Of a DNA stretch of 64,000 bases, positions 26,369 to 34,930 are shown in pieces; the first letter of the stretch is position 1, and each line of letters opens with the position of its first letter. The stretch comes from Paenibacillus sp. Soil787 (GTDB taxonomy: Bacteria > Bacillota > Bacilli > Paenibacillales > NBRC-103111). The notes beneath the pieces are model-generated. The model was not told where the DNA came from, made no database searches, and worked only from the letters and a program-made list of their open reading frames with translations. Made by a program: the position numbers and the translations under genes. The stretch spans positions 827,688 through 891,687 of the forward strand of contig NZ_LMSP01000001.1 in assembly GCF_001429545.1 (NCBI RefSeq). Reading direction: 5' to 3'.

Positions 26369-27280
26369 CAACCGGCTGCCGGAGAATCGGCGGGATATGC
26401 TGTTAGCGCTAATAAGTAAAATAAAGTTGATCATGGATTGAAACAGCCCCACGGCCGTTGTATAGCTATAATCATTCCCTTGTGCCAGCCCTTCACGATA
26501 AACAAAGGACGAAATCACATCCGCCGTTTCATACGTATTTGGATTATAAAGCAGAACGACCTTCTCGAAGCCGACCTCCATCAATCCGCCAATGCGGAGA
26601 ATGAGCAGAATCATAATCGTTGGAATGAGTCCCGGAAGCGTTACACTCCAGATTTGGCGGAACCTTCCTGCCCCATCCACGCGAACAGCTTCGTACAACT
26701 CTGGGTTGATCCCGCTAAGCGCGGCCAAATAAATGATGGATGACCAACCAAGTTCTTGCCAAACAGATGTGCTGACGAAAATGGTACGGAAATTCTCTGC
26801 ATTATTCATTAGAGCAGAATCTTGCCCGCCAAAGAACATAATGATGGAATTCACAATACCGCCACGGTTTGTGAAGTCAATAATTAACCCTGAAATGACC
26901 ACAATCGAGATGAAATGCGGCAAGTAGGACACCGTCTGCACAATTGATTTAAAAAGCTTCTGGCGAAGTTCATTCAAAAGGATCGCAAGAATAATCGGTG
27001 CTGGGAAGCCGAATATCAAGTTATAAAAGCTGATCAGAAACGTATTGCGCAGCACGCGGACAAAATAATAGCTTTGAAAGAAATCTTTGAAATGCTGAAA
27101 GCCTACCCAATCGCTGCCCCAAATGCCTTTCGCAGGACTAAAATCCTTGAAGGCGATAACGGCGCCATACATCGGGAAATATTTAAAAATGAAGAAGTAC
27201 AGCACAACCGGCAGTACCATCAGGTAGATCGCGCGATTTTTTCTTATGTCATCTAGTAAAACCCGAATGGAATGGGCCAT
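26363..27280 (-). CDS. Carbohydrate ABC transporter permease, LplB/MalF type
   Basis: 305-aa membrane subunit with six predicted helices and the N-terminal signature YFFIFKYFPMYGAVIAFKDF of LplB/YtcO-like permeases. The EAA loop is EAVRVDGAGRFRQIWSVTLPGLIPT and the C-terminus is ANSISRRFSGSRLW. AAGGAAGTG precedes the start. It lies between the binding lipoprotein and the second permease in one operon. Confidence 0.9.
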   Translation of the reverse strand: MAHSIRVLLDDIRKNRAIYLMVLPVVLYFFIFKYFPMYGAVIAFKDFSPAKGIWGSDWVGFQHFKDFFQSYYFVRVLRNTFLISFYNLIFGFPAPIILAILLNELRQKLFKSIVQTVSYLPHFISIVVISGLIIDFTNRGGIVNSIIMFFGGQDSALMNNAENFRTIFVSTSVWQELGWSSIIYLAALSGINPELYEAVRVDGAGRFRQIWSVTLPGLIPTIMILLILRIGGLMEVGFEKVVLLYNPNTYETADVISSFVYREGLAQGNDYSYTTAVGLFQSMINFILLISANSISRRFSGSRLW

Positions 27281-27305
27281 GTTTTCACTTCCTTAAACGT
27301 GTGAT

Positions 27306-27328
27306 GAAAAAGGGGAGTCCAGCTCCCC
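27306..27328 (-). terminator. Attenuator-like hairpin after the binding-protein gene
   Basis: On the minus strand GGGGAG-CTGGA-CTCCCC is followed by TTTTTC. It lies 10 bp after the binding-protein stop and 26 bp before lplB. Such partial terminators let the binding protein be made in excess over the permeases. Confidence 0.75.
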
Positions 27329-27337
27329 GCGAACTTT

Positions 27338-28984
27338 TTAGCGTTTGTTGTAACGATCTGTTGCCGCTTGGTAGATCTCCACAGCACGGTCCATATTCAT
27401 CTTCTTCACTTGCTCTACTGTTTTGTCGTAATCTTCAACTTTTGCAGCACCCATTACAACTTTGGTGATTTGCTCCGTCAGCAGCGTGCTCACATCGTTT
27501 AAAATCTTCGCAGACTCCTTCGCCTCATCTGTAGACAGAACCACAGGAGGTAACATCACTTTGTAGGCATTATTCGCATATTTAGCGTATAGTTTTACCG
27601 CATCTTTTTGAGACGGCAACTGGTAATACTGATCGTTGTAACGGTCATCATCCAAACCGGAAAAGCCGTAGTTGGCGATAAAATATTTAGCCATCGCTTG
27701 ACCGATTGGAAGATTGTCCGGATTTTTCAAAATCAGGTCCGTGTACTTCGGTTGACCGTCTACTTTCGTGTACGTTTGACCTTCGATACCGAAGTTTTTG
27801 AGCATTGCGCCTTCTTCACTATACAGATAGTCCAAGGCTTTTACCGTTTCTGCCGCATGTTTGTTCGCACTCGTAATAACCGTTCCAACATTGTCGTATT
27901 CCCATGACGCTTGCACGAATTTAGGCTCGTCGCCCTTTTTCAACACGGGATATTGGACAGCAGAAAGCTTCGCTTTCGGGTCTGTCTTCTGCAGTGCCGG
28001 TGTATACGTACCGATGCTTCCGCCGATGAAGCCGTAGAACGCTCCCGCTTTGCCGGAAGTTACTTTGGCATCCATCGTTTTGGAATCATTGGAAGCGAAG
28101 TCCGGATCGATCAGACCTTCCTTGTACCATTTTTGCATCGTTGTCAAATATTGTTTGAACTCTGGCTGTGCAGGTCCGAATTTTACTTTGCCATTATCGA
28201 TAAAGAAGCTGCTTGCATTGGCAATAGTCGACATTCCCGCAACACCGTATGCGCCTGCGAAGTCAGCAAATGACATCGGATAGGATTTGTTCAGTGTGAA
28301 AGGAATTGCGCCTTTCTTCTCTTTGAACGCTTTGAGCACCGTTTCCCACTCATCCATCGTTTCTGGTGATTTCAGTCCGAGCTCATCCAGCCAATCCTGA
28401 CGAATGACCATGCCGCTGAAAGTCTTGTACTGGCCATATTGACCTACCTTCAAGTGAGGCATCGCATAAATATCACCGTTATCCGCCTTGATCTGTTTGG
28501 CGATCTGAGGGTTAGCGTCCATAATTTTCTTCAAATTCGGCGCATTCTTTTCAATTAAATCATTCAGTTTAATAATCGTGCCGTCTTTGAACATTTTGGA
28601 TGTTCCGCCCTGCACACTGTTCCAATTCCAAAGCATCGAATCCGGCAGATTATTAGAAGCAACCATGACACCGTATTGCTGAACATCATCTTGTGGTGTG
28701 TTTCCAGAAGAATGTTGGAAATCAAAAGTTACGTTTGTTTTCTTGGCCCACTCTTTCACCATAGGCAGCTCGTTCAAGCTTTTGACGACTGCTTTGGCGT
28801 TCGGATTCATTGGTGTCCATAATGTCACCTTCACAGGATCTTTAGAAGCTGTCGTTGCGGTTGGCGCTGTGCTGCCCTTAGCAGCATCTTTGGTAGACCC
28901 AGCGTTTCCGCAAGCGGTTGCAAGCGATAATGTAAGAATGGTTGCAGCGATCGGCAGCATTTTAAATTGAAATCTTCTTTTCAT
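27338..28984 (-). CDS. Carbohydrate-binding lipoprotein, LplA type
   Basis: 548-aa extracellular solute-binding lipoprotein, the long form typical of LplA-like importers. The signal ends in lipobox ATAC (Cys25), followed by a Thr/Ala-rich linker. The part KVTLWTPMNPNAKAV and the segment FSGMVIRQDWLDELGLKSPETMDEW are typical of the group. AAGGGGAGTG precedes the ATG. It is the first gene of the minus-strand operon with two permeases and the membrane AraC regulator. These importers carry oligosaccharides such as uronate or complex plant sugars; the ligand here is not evident. Confidence 0.9.
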   Translation of the reverse strand: MKRRFQFKMLPIAATILTLSLATACGNAGSTKDAAKGSTAPTATTASKDPVKVTLWTPMNPNAKAVVKSLNELPMVKEWAKKTNVTFDFQHSSGNTPQDDVQQYGVMVASNNLPDSMLWNWNSVQGGTSKMFKDGTIIKLNDLIEKNAPNLKKIMDANPQIAKQIKADNGDIYAMPHLKVGQYGQYKTFSGMVIRQDWLDELGLKSPETMDEWETVLKAFKEKKGAIPFTLNKSYPMSFADFAGAYGVAGMSTIANASSFFIDNGKVKFGPAQPEFKQYLTTMQKWYKEGLIDPDFASNDSKTMDAKVTSGKAGAFYGFIGGSIGTYTPALQKTDPKAKLSAVQYPVLKKGDEPKFVQASWEYDNVGTVITSANKHAAETVKALDYLYSEEGAMLKNFGIEGQTYTKVDGQPKYTDLILKNPDNLPIGQAMAKYFIANYGFSGLDDDRYNDQYYQLPSQKDAVKLYAKYANNAYKVMLPPVVLSTDEAKESAKILNDVSTLLTEQITKVVMGAAKVEDYDKTVEQVKKMNMDRAVEIYQAATDRYNKR

Positions 28985-29172
28985 GGAAACACTCCCCTTA
29001 TATCGTAGTCCGGCGCTAACGCCGTGAAGCAGATTTACCCTGTGAAAGAAGCATATCTCACGTCACATGATGTCGTATATCGTCGATTATTCATTCGTAT
29101 TGTTTTCTTAGGAATAGACGTCGCTTTTTTTTGTACCATCCTCATTATTTGAGAATTCCCTTGTTTACAAAG

Positions 29173-29220
29173 AAAAAATCGCCCCTTTCGCCGCTAAGAG
29201 AGCCGGTTGATGGCGATTTT
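29173..29220 (-). terminator. Terminator of the DeoR-family gene
   Basis: AAAATCGCC and GGCGATTTT form a stem and are followed by a T-run on the minus strand, just after the stop codon at 29225. Confidence 0.8.
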
Positions 29221-29224
29221 CCTA

Positions 29225-29995
29225 TTAGTCGCTGATCAGCACTTCAATGCCGAGCGCCTCAATCGTATCGATCCATTCCTTCGAGCAGCCCGGATCGGTA
29301 ATGAGCATCGAGATATCTTCGAGCTTTGACACTTTAGCGAACGTAGACATACCGAATTTAGAATGATCCGCTACCAGAATGGCTTCCTCGGCACGCTGCA
29401 TCATTTTCCGTGAAATGATGGCTTCCGCCAAATGGAAGTCGGTGATGCCGTCCGCGAGTGAAATGCCGGTGGCAGAGATAAACGCTTTGTTTACCTTAAA
29501 TTGGTCCAGAAGCTGATCCGTTAGCGAGCCTGTTACGGCCTGACACTCCATGTTCACTTCCCCGCCTGCAAAAATAATTCTTCCCCGGAACATTTCCATG
29601 GCCAGATTGAGAATCGGAACAGAATGGGTGATCAAGGTTACATTCGTACGATCCTTCAGGTAAGGCAAAATTTCAATCGTCGTCGTACCATTATCCAACA
29701 TAATCGTTTCGCCGTCTTGGACCAAAGAGGCAGCCAGCTTGCCGATGCCCGCTTTCTCCGGCTTCATCATCTGCGCCCGCCTAAGAAAAGGTGGCTCGAC
29801 CAGCTCGATGCGCATTTTGACAGCGCCTCCGTACACTTTGCGAAGCTTGCCTTCCTTTTCGAGCCGATCTAAGTCCCGCCGTACCGTTTCCGTCGAGACA
29901 TTAAGCATCTCAGACAGGTGATGCACCTGCACTTTCCCTTCCATCTCCAAATGGTTTAGAATGGTCATCCTGCGATCTTCGTATGTTAATGACAT
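29225..29995 (-). CDS. DeoR/GlpR-family transcriptional regulator
   Basis: 256-aa repressor-type protein. The N-terminal helix-turn-helix is typical for DeoR (RRMTILNHLEMEGKVQVHHL, then STETVRRDLDRLEKEGKL). The C-terminal part is the sugar phosphate-sensing domain (TIMLDNGTTTIEILPYL, ALVTGSL-like segment QAVTGSLTDQLLDQF, AILVADHSKFG). GGAGG precedes the ATG. It is divergent from the phosphoesterase and permease genes, which are its likely targets besides itself. The inducer would be a sugar phosphate. Confidence 0.88.
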   Translation of the reverse strand: MSLTYEDRRMTILNHLEMEGKVQVHHLSEMLNVSTETVRRDLDRLEKEGKLRKVYGGAVKMRIELVEPPFLRRAQMMKPEKAGIGKLAASLVQDGETIMLDNGTTTIEILPYLKDRTNVTLITHSVPILNLAMEMFRGRIIFAGGEVNMECQAVTGSLTDQLLDQFKVNKAFISATGISLADGITDFHLAEAIISRKMMQRAEEAILVADHSKFGMSTFAKVSKLEDISMLITDPGCSKEWIDTIEALGIEVLISD

Positions 29996-30009
29996 AATGG
30001 CCTCCTAAG

Positions 30010-30049
30010 AGTTTTCCCTAAGGAAAACTGGCATCGTAAGCATCAGCTA
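30010..30049. repeat. Repeat family C, second copy
   Basis: AGTTTTCC-ctaa-GGAAAACT is a perfect hairpin followed by GGCATCGTAAGCATCAGCTA. Compared with the copy at 26324 both stem arms differ in a matched way, so pairing is kept. The tail CATCGTAAGC also appears in inverted form near 30112. Confidence 0.65.
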
Positions 30050-30365
30050 TTGACCGATGATATCCACATCGTGATGTTTCCTGTTGTTTTCATCCAGTTT
30101 ATAAGGTGGCGCTTACGATGTCAACGGATCGGCTTATCCTTAGCCAGCGAAGCGATCAGTTGATTGATCTGCTCACGAAATGAATAAGTTTTCATTGCTG
30201 AACTCCGTACCGTATATCGGCATTTCTTGCTTAATCACTCATTTTTGTGAAAAAAACCGTCCCCCACGAGCCATATTCTTGAATACGGTTTCACGCTTGC
30301 TTTCAATCATTTTATCAAAAATTTCTTCATTGACAGTATGGCAAACCAGCGATACAATAGCCAAC

Positions 30366-30395
30366 AAACAACATTATATCATAAAGAAACAACAT
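30366..30395. promoter_or_regulatory. Candidate DeoR operator: direct repeat AAACAACAT
   Basis: AAACAACAT occurs at 30366 and 30387, 21 bp apart (two helical turns), 40 bp upstream of the phosphoesterase start. DeoR-family proteins often bind direct repeats. Assignment is inferred. Confidence 0.35.
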
Positions 30396-30434
30396 GATTA
30401 CTACATAAACACAACTTTCAGGAGGACATTTATC

Positions 30435-31379
30435 GTGCAGTATCCGCTTGCCTTTCGCGAAGGTCGAACTTTTACCATCGTCCAGTTCACCGATTTACAT
30501 TGGGAAAATGGTGGGGATGAGGATCAGCAAACACGTCGTCTAATGGAAGAAGTGTTAGAAGCAGAGCGTCCTGACCTTGTCGTATTTACTGGCGACGTCA
30601 TTTATACAGGGGCTTCCGGTGAACCTGTTTGCGAGAATCCGCATCAAGCGTTTCGCGATGCCGTTCATACGGCCGAATCTCGCGGTATTCCATGGGCCGT
30701 TGTATTCGGCAACCACGATACAGAAACTGCCATCACTAGAGATGAGCTCATGCAGACCGTGCTGGAGCATTCCCATACCGTTGCCCAGCGAGGACCAGAA
30801 GAAATTAAAGGTGTCGGCAACTACACGATATCCATTTTGGGCTCCAATGGTCAGACCGCTGCTGCATTGTACTTCTTTGATTCCGGGGATCGCTCTGCGC
30901 TCCCGCATATCCACGGTTATGATTGGATTCGCAGCAATCAGATCGACTGGTACAGGGAGGAATCCCGCAAGTTCCAATCGAGCATCGGGGAGCAGGAATA
31001 CCTTGCCTTGGCTTTCTTTCACATCCCGCTTCCGGAATACAAACAAGTTTGGGACAATGAGACGTGCTATGGCAACAAGTTTGAACATGTCTGCTGCCCT
31101 CCCGTCAATTCGGGCTTGTTTACAGCTATAGTTGAAATGGGCGATGTCATCGGAACCTTCTGCGGCCACGACCACGTCAACGATTATTGGGGCGACCTTC
31201 ACGGAGTACGTCTCTGCTACGGAAGAGCAACAGGTTATAATACCTATGGCAAAGACGGCTTCCCGCGCGGTGCCCGGATCATTCGACTTCGCGAAGGAGA
31301 GCGCTCTTTCGAATCCTGGCTGCGACTGGCAGACGGTACGGTAATCCGTGATCAACCCGAACACCAACCTGGGGGATAA
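30435..31379 (+). CDS. Metallophosphoesterase, calcineurin-like
   Basis: 314-aa soluble phosphoesterase. The metal-site motifs occur in order: DLHW near the start (QFTDLHWENGG), GDVIYTG, GNHDTE, a His in AFFHIPLPEY and GHDHVNDYWG. It resembles the purple acid phosphatase-like group that acts on small phosphate esters or nucleotides. The start is GTG at 30435, with GGAGG 9 nt upstream; the frame is open to 30180 but that part has no coding character. The DMT permease gene follows after 28 bp, so the two are co-transcribed, divergent from DeoR. Confidence 0.87.
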   Translation: MQYPLAFREGRTFTIVQFTDLHWENGGDEDQQTRRLMEEVLEAERPDLVVFTGDVIYTGASGEPVCENPHQAFRDAVHTAESRGIPWAVVFGNHDTETAITRDELMQTVLEHSHTVAQRGPEEIKGVGNYTISILGSNGQTAAALYFFDSGDRSALPHIHGYDWIRSNQIDWYREESRKFQSSIGEQEYLALAFFHIPLPEYKQVWDNETCYGNKFEHVCCPPVNSGLFTAIVEMGDVIGTFCGHDHVNDYWGDLHGVRLCYGRATGYNTYGKDGFPRGARIIRLREGERSFESWLRLADGTVIRDQPEHQPGG

Positions 31380-31407
31380 CCCTACCTAATCGTTTGGAGA
31401 TGATCAT

Positions 31408-32259
31408 TTGTTTATCGTTTCAATTTTACTAGTCGCAGCTTCAGGTCTTTCGCACGCGGTCTGGAGCTTATTCACCAAAAGAAGCCAGAATAAAAGCGTC
31501 TTCCTATGGTCTATCATGATGATAGCCACAATCGGACTTCTTCCTTATTTAATCAGGGAACTATGGCTTACCCCTTTATCTCTACAAGCCTACGGATTCT
31601 TACTTTTATCTGCGTGTTTGCAAAGCGTCTACTCCCTGTTGTTGGCACGCACTTACAATATGGGCGACCTGTCCCAGGTGTATCCGATTATGCGAGGCAC
31701 TAGCACGCTCTTCATTCCGATTGGCAGCGTCTTGTTCCTTCGTGAATCCCTATCCCTATACGGTTGGATAGGTCTGCTCTGCATGGTCTTCGGTTTCATT
31801 TGGCTTAGCGGCATTTTCACCCGTAAACAAGCATCCTCCGGAACTGTTAAGCCATTCCTTATGGCCCTTAGTGTCGGCCTGTGTACGACATGTTACGTTT
31901 TTGTTGATCGCATTAACCTTCAGCATGTCTCTGCTATCTCCTTATTGGAGGTTACAAACATCGGGTTCATGGCAGCACTAATGCCGATTGTACGCTCTTC
32001 TAAACAACTTCGCGTCGAATGGAAGCTGAACGCCAAGATCATTTTACTGGGTGCGATCCTCAATCCCGGATCTTATTTGTTATTTTTGTTCGCTATGAAA
32101 TATGCCCCTGTCGCCCATATCTCACCCATTCGTGAGATTGGCACTGTATTTGCTACAATTCTGGGCATTGTTGTGCTCAAAGAGAAGCAAGGCACACTAA
32201 GAATTATTTGCTCCATTCTCATCTTGACCGGCATTCTGATCATTAGCTTTTTTGGCTAA
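31408..32259 (+). CDS. EamA-family (drug/metabolite) transporter
   Basis: 283-aa membrane protein with about ten helices and two EamA repeats (VYPIMRGTSTLFIPIGSVLFL in the first, HISPIREIGTVFATILGIVVL in the second, with the conserved Pro and Arg/Glu pairs). It moves a small metabolite; the direction and substrate cannot be told. The start is TTG with TTGGAG before it. It follows the phosphoesterase closely, which suggests transport of the phosphoesterase substrate or product. Confidence 0.85.
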   Translation: MFIVSILLVAASGLSHAVWSLFTKRSQNKSVFLWSIMMIATIGLLPYLIRELWLTPLSLQAYGFLLLSACLQSVYSLLLARTYNMGDLSQVYPIMRGTSTLFIPIGSVLFLRESLSLYGWIGLLCMVFGFIWLSGIFTRKQASSGTVKPFLMALSVGLCTTCYVFVDRINLQHVSAISLLEVTNIGFMAALMPIVRSSKQLRVEWKLNAKIILLGAILNPGSYLLFLFAMKYAPVAHISPIREIGTVFATILGIVVLKEKQGTLRIICSILILTGILIISFFG

Positions 32260-32422
32260 ACAGGGGGGACTCCCCTTGCTTCATGCCACTTTTTTTTGTT
32301 AAGATGCAGAACGAACGTTCTAGTTATAGCCGCATTGTAACTGGTTATTCTAGCGATTTACTATTCTCGTTTGGCAGACTGAAACGAAAGACGTTATTTA
32401 GAAGGAAACAACAAAATCCAAG

Positions 32423-32450
32423 TAGGCCCATGCGCAGTTGCATGAGCCTA
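32423..32450 (+). terminator. Candidate terminator downstream of the EamA gene
   Basis: TAGGCCCATGC pairs with GCATGAGCCTA, followed by TTTG. It lies about 160 bp after the stop codon. The T-run is short. Confidence 0.45.
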
Positions 32451-32519
32451 TTTGATTGAATTGACAAAATATGGGTTATGGTAATATGCTAGAACACTAA
32501 GGAATCCATCGTCATATAT

Positions 32520-32775
32520 TCTACTTGAGATTGCCTGATGTATGAATCCTTATACTCGGTTGAATTGATGTTGTAAAAAGTGCAACAGTTTCTGCCAAAA
32601 TCCCGACTTTCTCCCTTCGTTGTTGTATTACGTGCAACAATTCTACCTGATACAGGGTTTTTCAGGACAAATTGGTTCGAAATGTTGTACAAACTACAAC
32701 TTCAACCTGTAAAATAGCCTTTCGGCGTGTGAATTGTTGTAGACTTTACAACATTGGTAACCAATATAGCTCATC
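32520..32775 (-). repeat. Repeat family A, four-dyad intergenic element, copy 1
   Basis: Contains four 19-bp imperfect dyads with core TGTTGTA-N5-TRCAACA at 32569, 32621, 32683 and 32735 (steps 52, 62, 52 bp). Read as reverse complement, the spacers match those of the copy at 63549-63812 (for example TTCGAACCAATTTGTC against TTCGAACCCATTTGTC, and GTCGGGATTTTGGCAGAA against GTCGATTCTAGGCAGAA), and the flanks match too (GATGAGCTAT and TTACCAATGT). It encodes no convincing protein. Function unknown. Confidence 0.85.
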
Positions 32776-33109
32776 TATCTTCATGAGGGTGCTGAACGAC
32801 TCTAAAATCGAGTTTTGGAGTCGTGCCTACCCGTTGCGGGAATGAATCGACGGCTTTCCCCCCCTAACCCTACTCCTCGTCTTTCTACCTCGTCCATTTA
32901 TCTGAATAAAATCCCCCTAGTGGATCTTATACAGAGATTTGAAAAGGTTAGGGATACCAAAGTATTGGAGTTATTTTCAAAAAAAAACATCCAAGTAAGT
33001 ACCACCTTAAAAGTTGGTTACTGACATGGATGCTTTATCACTAATTATTTAACCGATCCTAATCCGCGACCATAATCGCTGTAAATCAGCCCCCTCCCGG
33101 ATTCCAACA
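32776..33109. other. Intergenic region without recognised gene
   Basis: A weakly open plus-strand stretch at 32815-33024 has no ribosome site and no family resemblance. Nothing else was seen. Confidence 0.4.
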
Positions 33110-33790
33110 TTATTTTGTTAAAAGCACGCGATGAACGCCTTTGCTGCCTCCAGGTGCTGTACCTATATATAAATATCCGTTATGGCTTGCAGCCGTTGTT
33201 ACGCCATTCAGCGAACCTTCCGGATCATGCCAGCTTCCGATAAGCTCTCCCTGCGGGCCGAACTCCGCAGCAAGCCCATGCTTCGCCGGTGCGCTTGCGC
33301 CGCTAAGCAGAGACTCCGGCAATTTGGCCATGATGCCTGCCAACCACGGGCTGCGATGCATCTGATCTGCAAAAGAAAGGCGAGTCGTGAAGATCCCGAC
33401 CCAGAAATGACCTTGTTCATCACGCGTAATGTTATCTGGAAAACCTGCGAGATTGTCCGCAAAAATATCAGATGTCCCCTTCTTGGACCCTTGAGCCAGT
33501 ATCTGGTCAACTGATAGTGATACGATTCCGCCACAAGCACGAAATCTTCATCCGTAGACAAGGCAACCCCGTTCGCAAAATAGAGGCTTTCTAACAGGAC
33601 GGTCATCTGTTTGGTCATAGGATCGTACTTCAGCAAGCGTCCATGCGGCTTGTTTTCGGCGATTTCTCTGAAAGTCACACGTCCATAGTTCGAGGTATCG
33701 GAAAAATAAATGGAGCCGTCCCGGGTAATATCAAGCTCTAACTCTGCTTTATCCCAATCGGGAACTTCCGAATAGTTGATCGTTTACCAT
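33110..33790 (-). pseudogene. Frameshifted and truncated SMP-30/strictosidine synthase-like gene
   Basis: The minus strand encodes the C-terminal two thirds of a beta-propeller lactonase-like protein: DGSIYFSDTSNYG, PHGRLLKYDPMTKQMTVLL, LYFANGVALSTDEDFVLVAE, then RYWLKGP. Just after GGTCC near 33487 one base is missing (GGTCC then AAGAAGGGG), and the reading frame changes to GTSDIFADNLAGFPDNITRD, which continues to VLLTK and the stop. The N-terminal ~100 residues are absent; a stop codon precedes the homologous part near 33790. It lies directly behind the SDR gene, which may once have shared its operon. Confidence 0.82.
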
Positions 33791-33820
33791 GCACCGAGAG
33801 CTTTTGCTCGTTCCAGCTTG

Positions 33821-34654
33821 TCATTGCCCTGCAAGATCAGATTGATTACCCAAATTCTTATGACTGCCGGATCCTTCACGCGGTCGAAGCATGCCTCCAA
33901 CAAGCCGAAGACCTTGCTTGCGTGTTATGAATCGTGATAACTGCGCCCCGATATAATTCTGCACACCCGGAACGACATACGCTTTCCCTACATTCAACGC
34001 GCGAAGTGCAACCTCCACGACTCTTTCCGGCGTGTCTTTCTTTCCGACGGATGCTTCTTCCGTTCCTACGACATTAAAGAAGCTGGTATCTGTCGAACCC
34101 GGACAAAGTGCGATGAATTTTACGCCGCGGTTTCGATTTTCCCACCATAGCGCTTGAGTAAACGACAAGACGAAAGCTTTCGTCGCCCCATATACCGCCA
34201 TATAGGGAAGCGGCTGAAATCCAGCGGTTGATGCAACATTGATAACTGCACCTGAGCTTTTGCTCAACATGTCCGGCAAGAACAAGTGGGTCATATCTAC
34301 AACAGCGGCGACATTGAGCATCACTTCTTCATGTTGACGCTCACCTGACACTTGTTCGAACAAACCATGTGTAGCAAAGCCTGCATTGTTGATCAGCAGT
34401 TCGATCTCCACTTTCAAAAGTTGACATTGCCGATATAACTCGCTGGGCGCTCCCTCTTTCGCAAGATCCATAGCAATTACCTCGGCTTTGATGCCATACA
34501 TCTTTATGAGCTCTGATGCCAAGCTCTCCAGCTTGCCCTTCGATCGGGCCACAAGTGCCAAATGGCTGCCTTGTTTGGCTAGTTGTCTCGCGAATTGCTC
34601 TCCAATACCGGAAGAAGCTCCCGTGACTAGCGTCCATTTTCCTTGAATTTTCAT
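33821..34654 (-). CDS. Short-chain dehydrogenase/reductase (SDR)
   Basis: 277-aa NAD(P)-dependent oxidoreductase of the classical SDR type. The cofactor motif is TGASSGIGEQFARQLA (residues 12-27), then NNAGFATHG, the catalytic Ser in VINVASTAGF and YxxxK as YGATK. The C-terminal ~50 residues are basic and extend beyond the core, as in the group annotated DltE-like. AAAAGGAG precedes the ATG. It is divergent from a TetR regulator with a related dyad in both promoters, so that regulator probably represses it. The substrate is unknown. Confidence 0.88.
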   Translation of the reverse strand: MKIQGKWTLVTGASSGIGEQFARQLAKQGSHLALVARSKGKLESLASELIKMYGIKAEVIAMDLAKEGAPSELYRQCQLLKVEIELLINNAGFATHGLFEQVSGERQHEEVMLNVAAVVDMTHLFLPDMLSKSSGAVINVASTAGFQPLPYMAVYGATKAFVLSFTQALWWENRNRGVKFIALCPGSTDTSFFNVVGTEEASVGKKDTPERVVEVALRALNVGKAYVVPGVQNYIGAQLSRFITRKQGLRLVGGMLRPREGSGSHKNLGNQSDLAGQ

Positions 34655-34687
34655 AGTGCTACTCTCCTTTTAGTTACTATGTTATAA

Positions 34688-34703
34688 TAACGAAACATCG
34701 TTA
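34688..34703. promoter_or_regulatory. Dyad TAACGA-AACA-TCGTTA in the SDR promoter region
   Basis: Perfect 6-4-6 inverted repeat 34 bp upstream of the SDR start. A similar sequence (GACGAAAACATGATAACC, 34899-34916) lies beside the TetR start. Likely TetR operator. Confidence 0.5.
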
Positions 34704-34839
34704 CCGAATAGTTAAAGGAATCCTCAATTCCCAAGAAATTAAGAGTTTTCACTTATCTGGTAACAGTGTTTCCAATTAATTTCATTGTAACCACGCTTTT
34801 TAAGAAAGTCAATACGATCTTGGAGCATTCCATGTCTCA

Positions 34840-34868
34840 TTGACAACTACCCATCAACTGTATAAAAT
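34840..34868 (+). promoter_or_regulatory. Promoter of the TetR gene
   Basis: TTGACA at 34840-34845 and TAAAAT at 34863-34868 with 17-bp spacing, about 60 bp before the tetR start. Confidence 0.65.
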
Positions 34869-34881
34869 TTTGATAGAAATT

Positions 34882-34898
34882 AGGAAACTTTGTTTCCT
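34882..34898. promoter_or_regulatory. Operator-like palindrome AGGAAAC-TTT-GTTTCCT
   Basis: Perfect 7-3-7 inverted repeat just downstream of the TetR promoter, placed where bound repressor would block transcription. Candidate autoregulatory operator. Confidence 0.5.
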
Positions 34899-34930
34899 GA
34901 CGAAAACATGATAACCGAAGGAAGATGATT

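Noticed and set aside
30555..31367. 270-aa open frame on the minus strand
   Set aside because: It lies wholly antisense to the metallophosphoesterase, which has clear catalytic motifs and a ribosome site; the antisense frame shows no domain.
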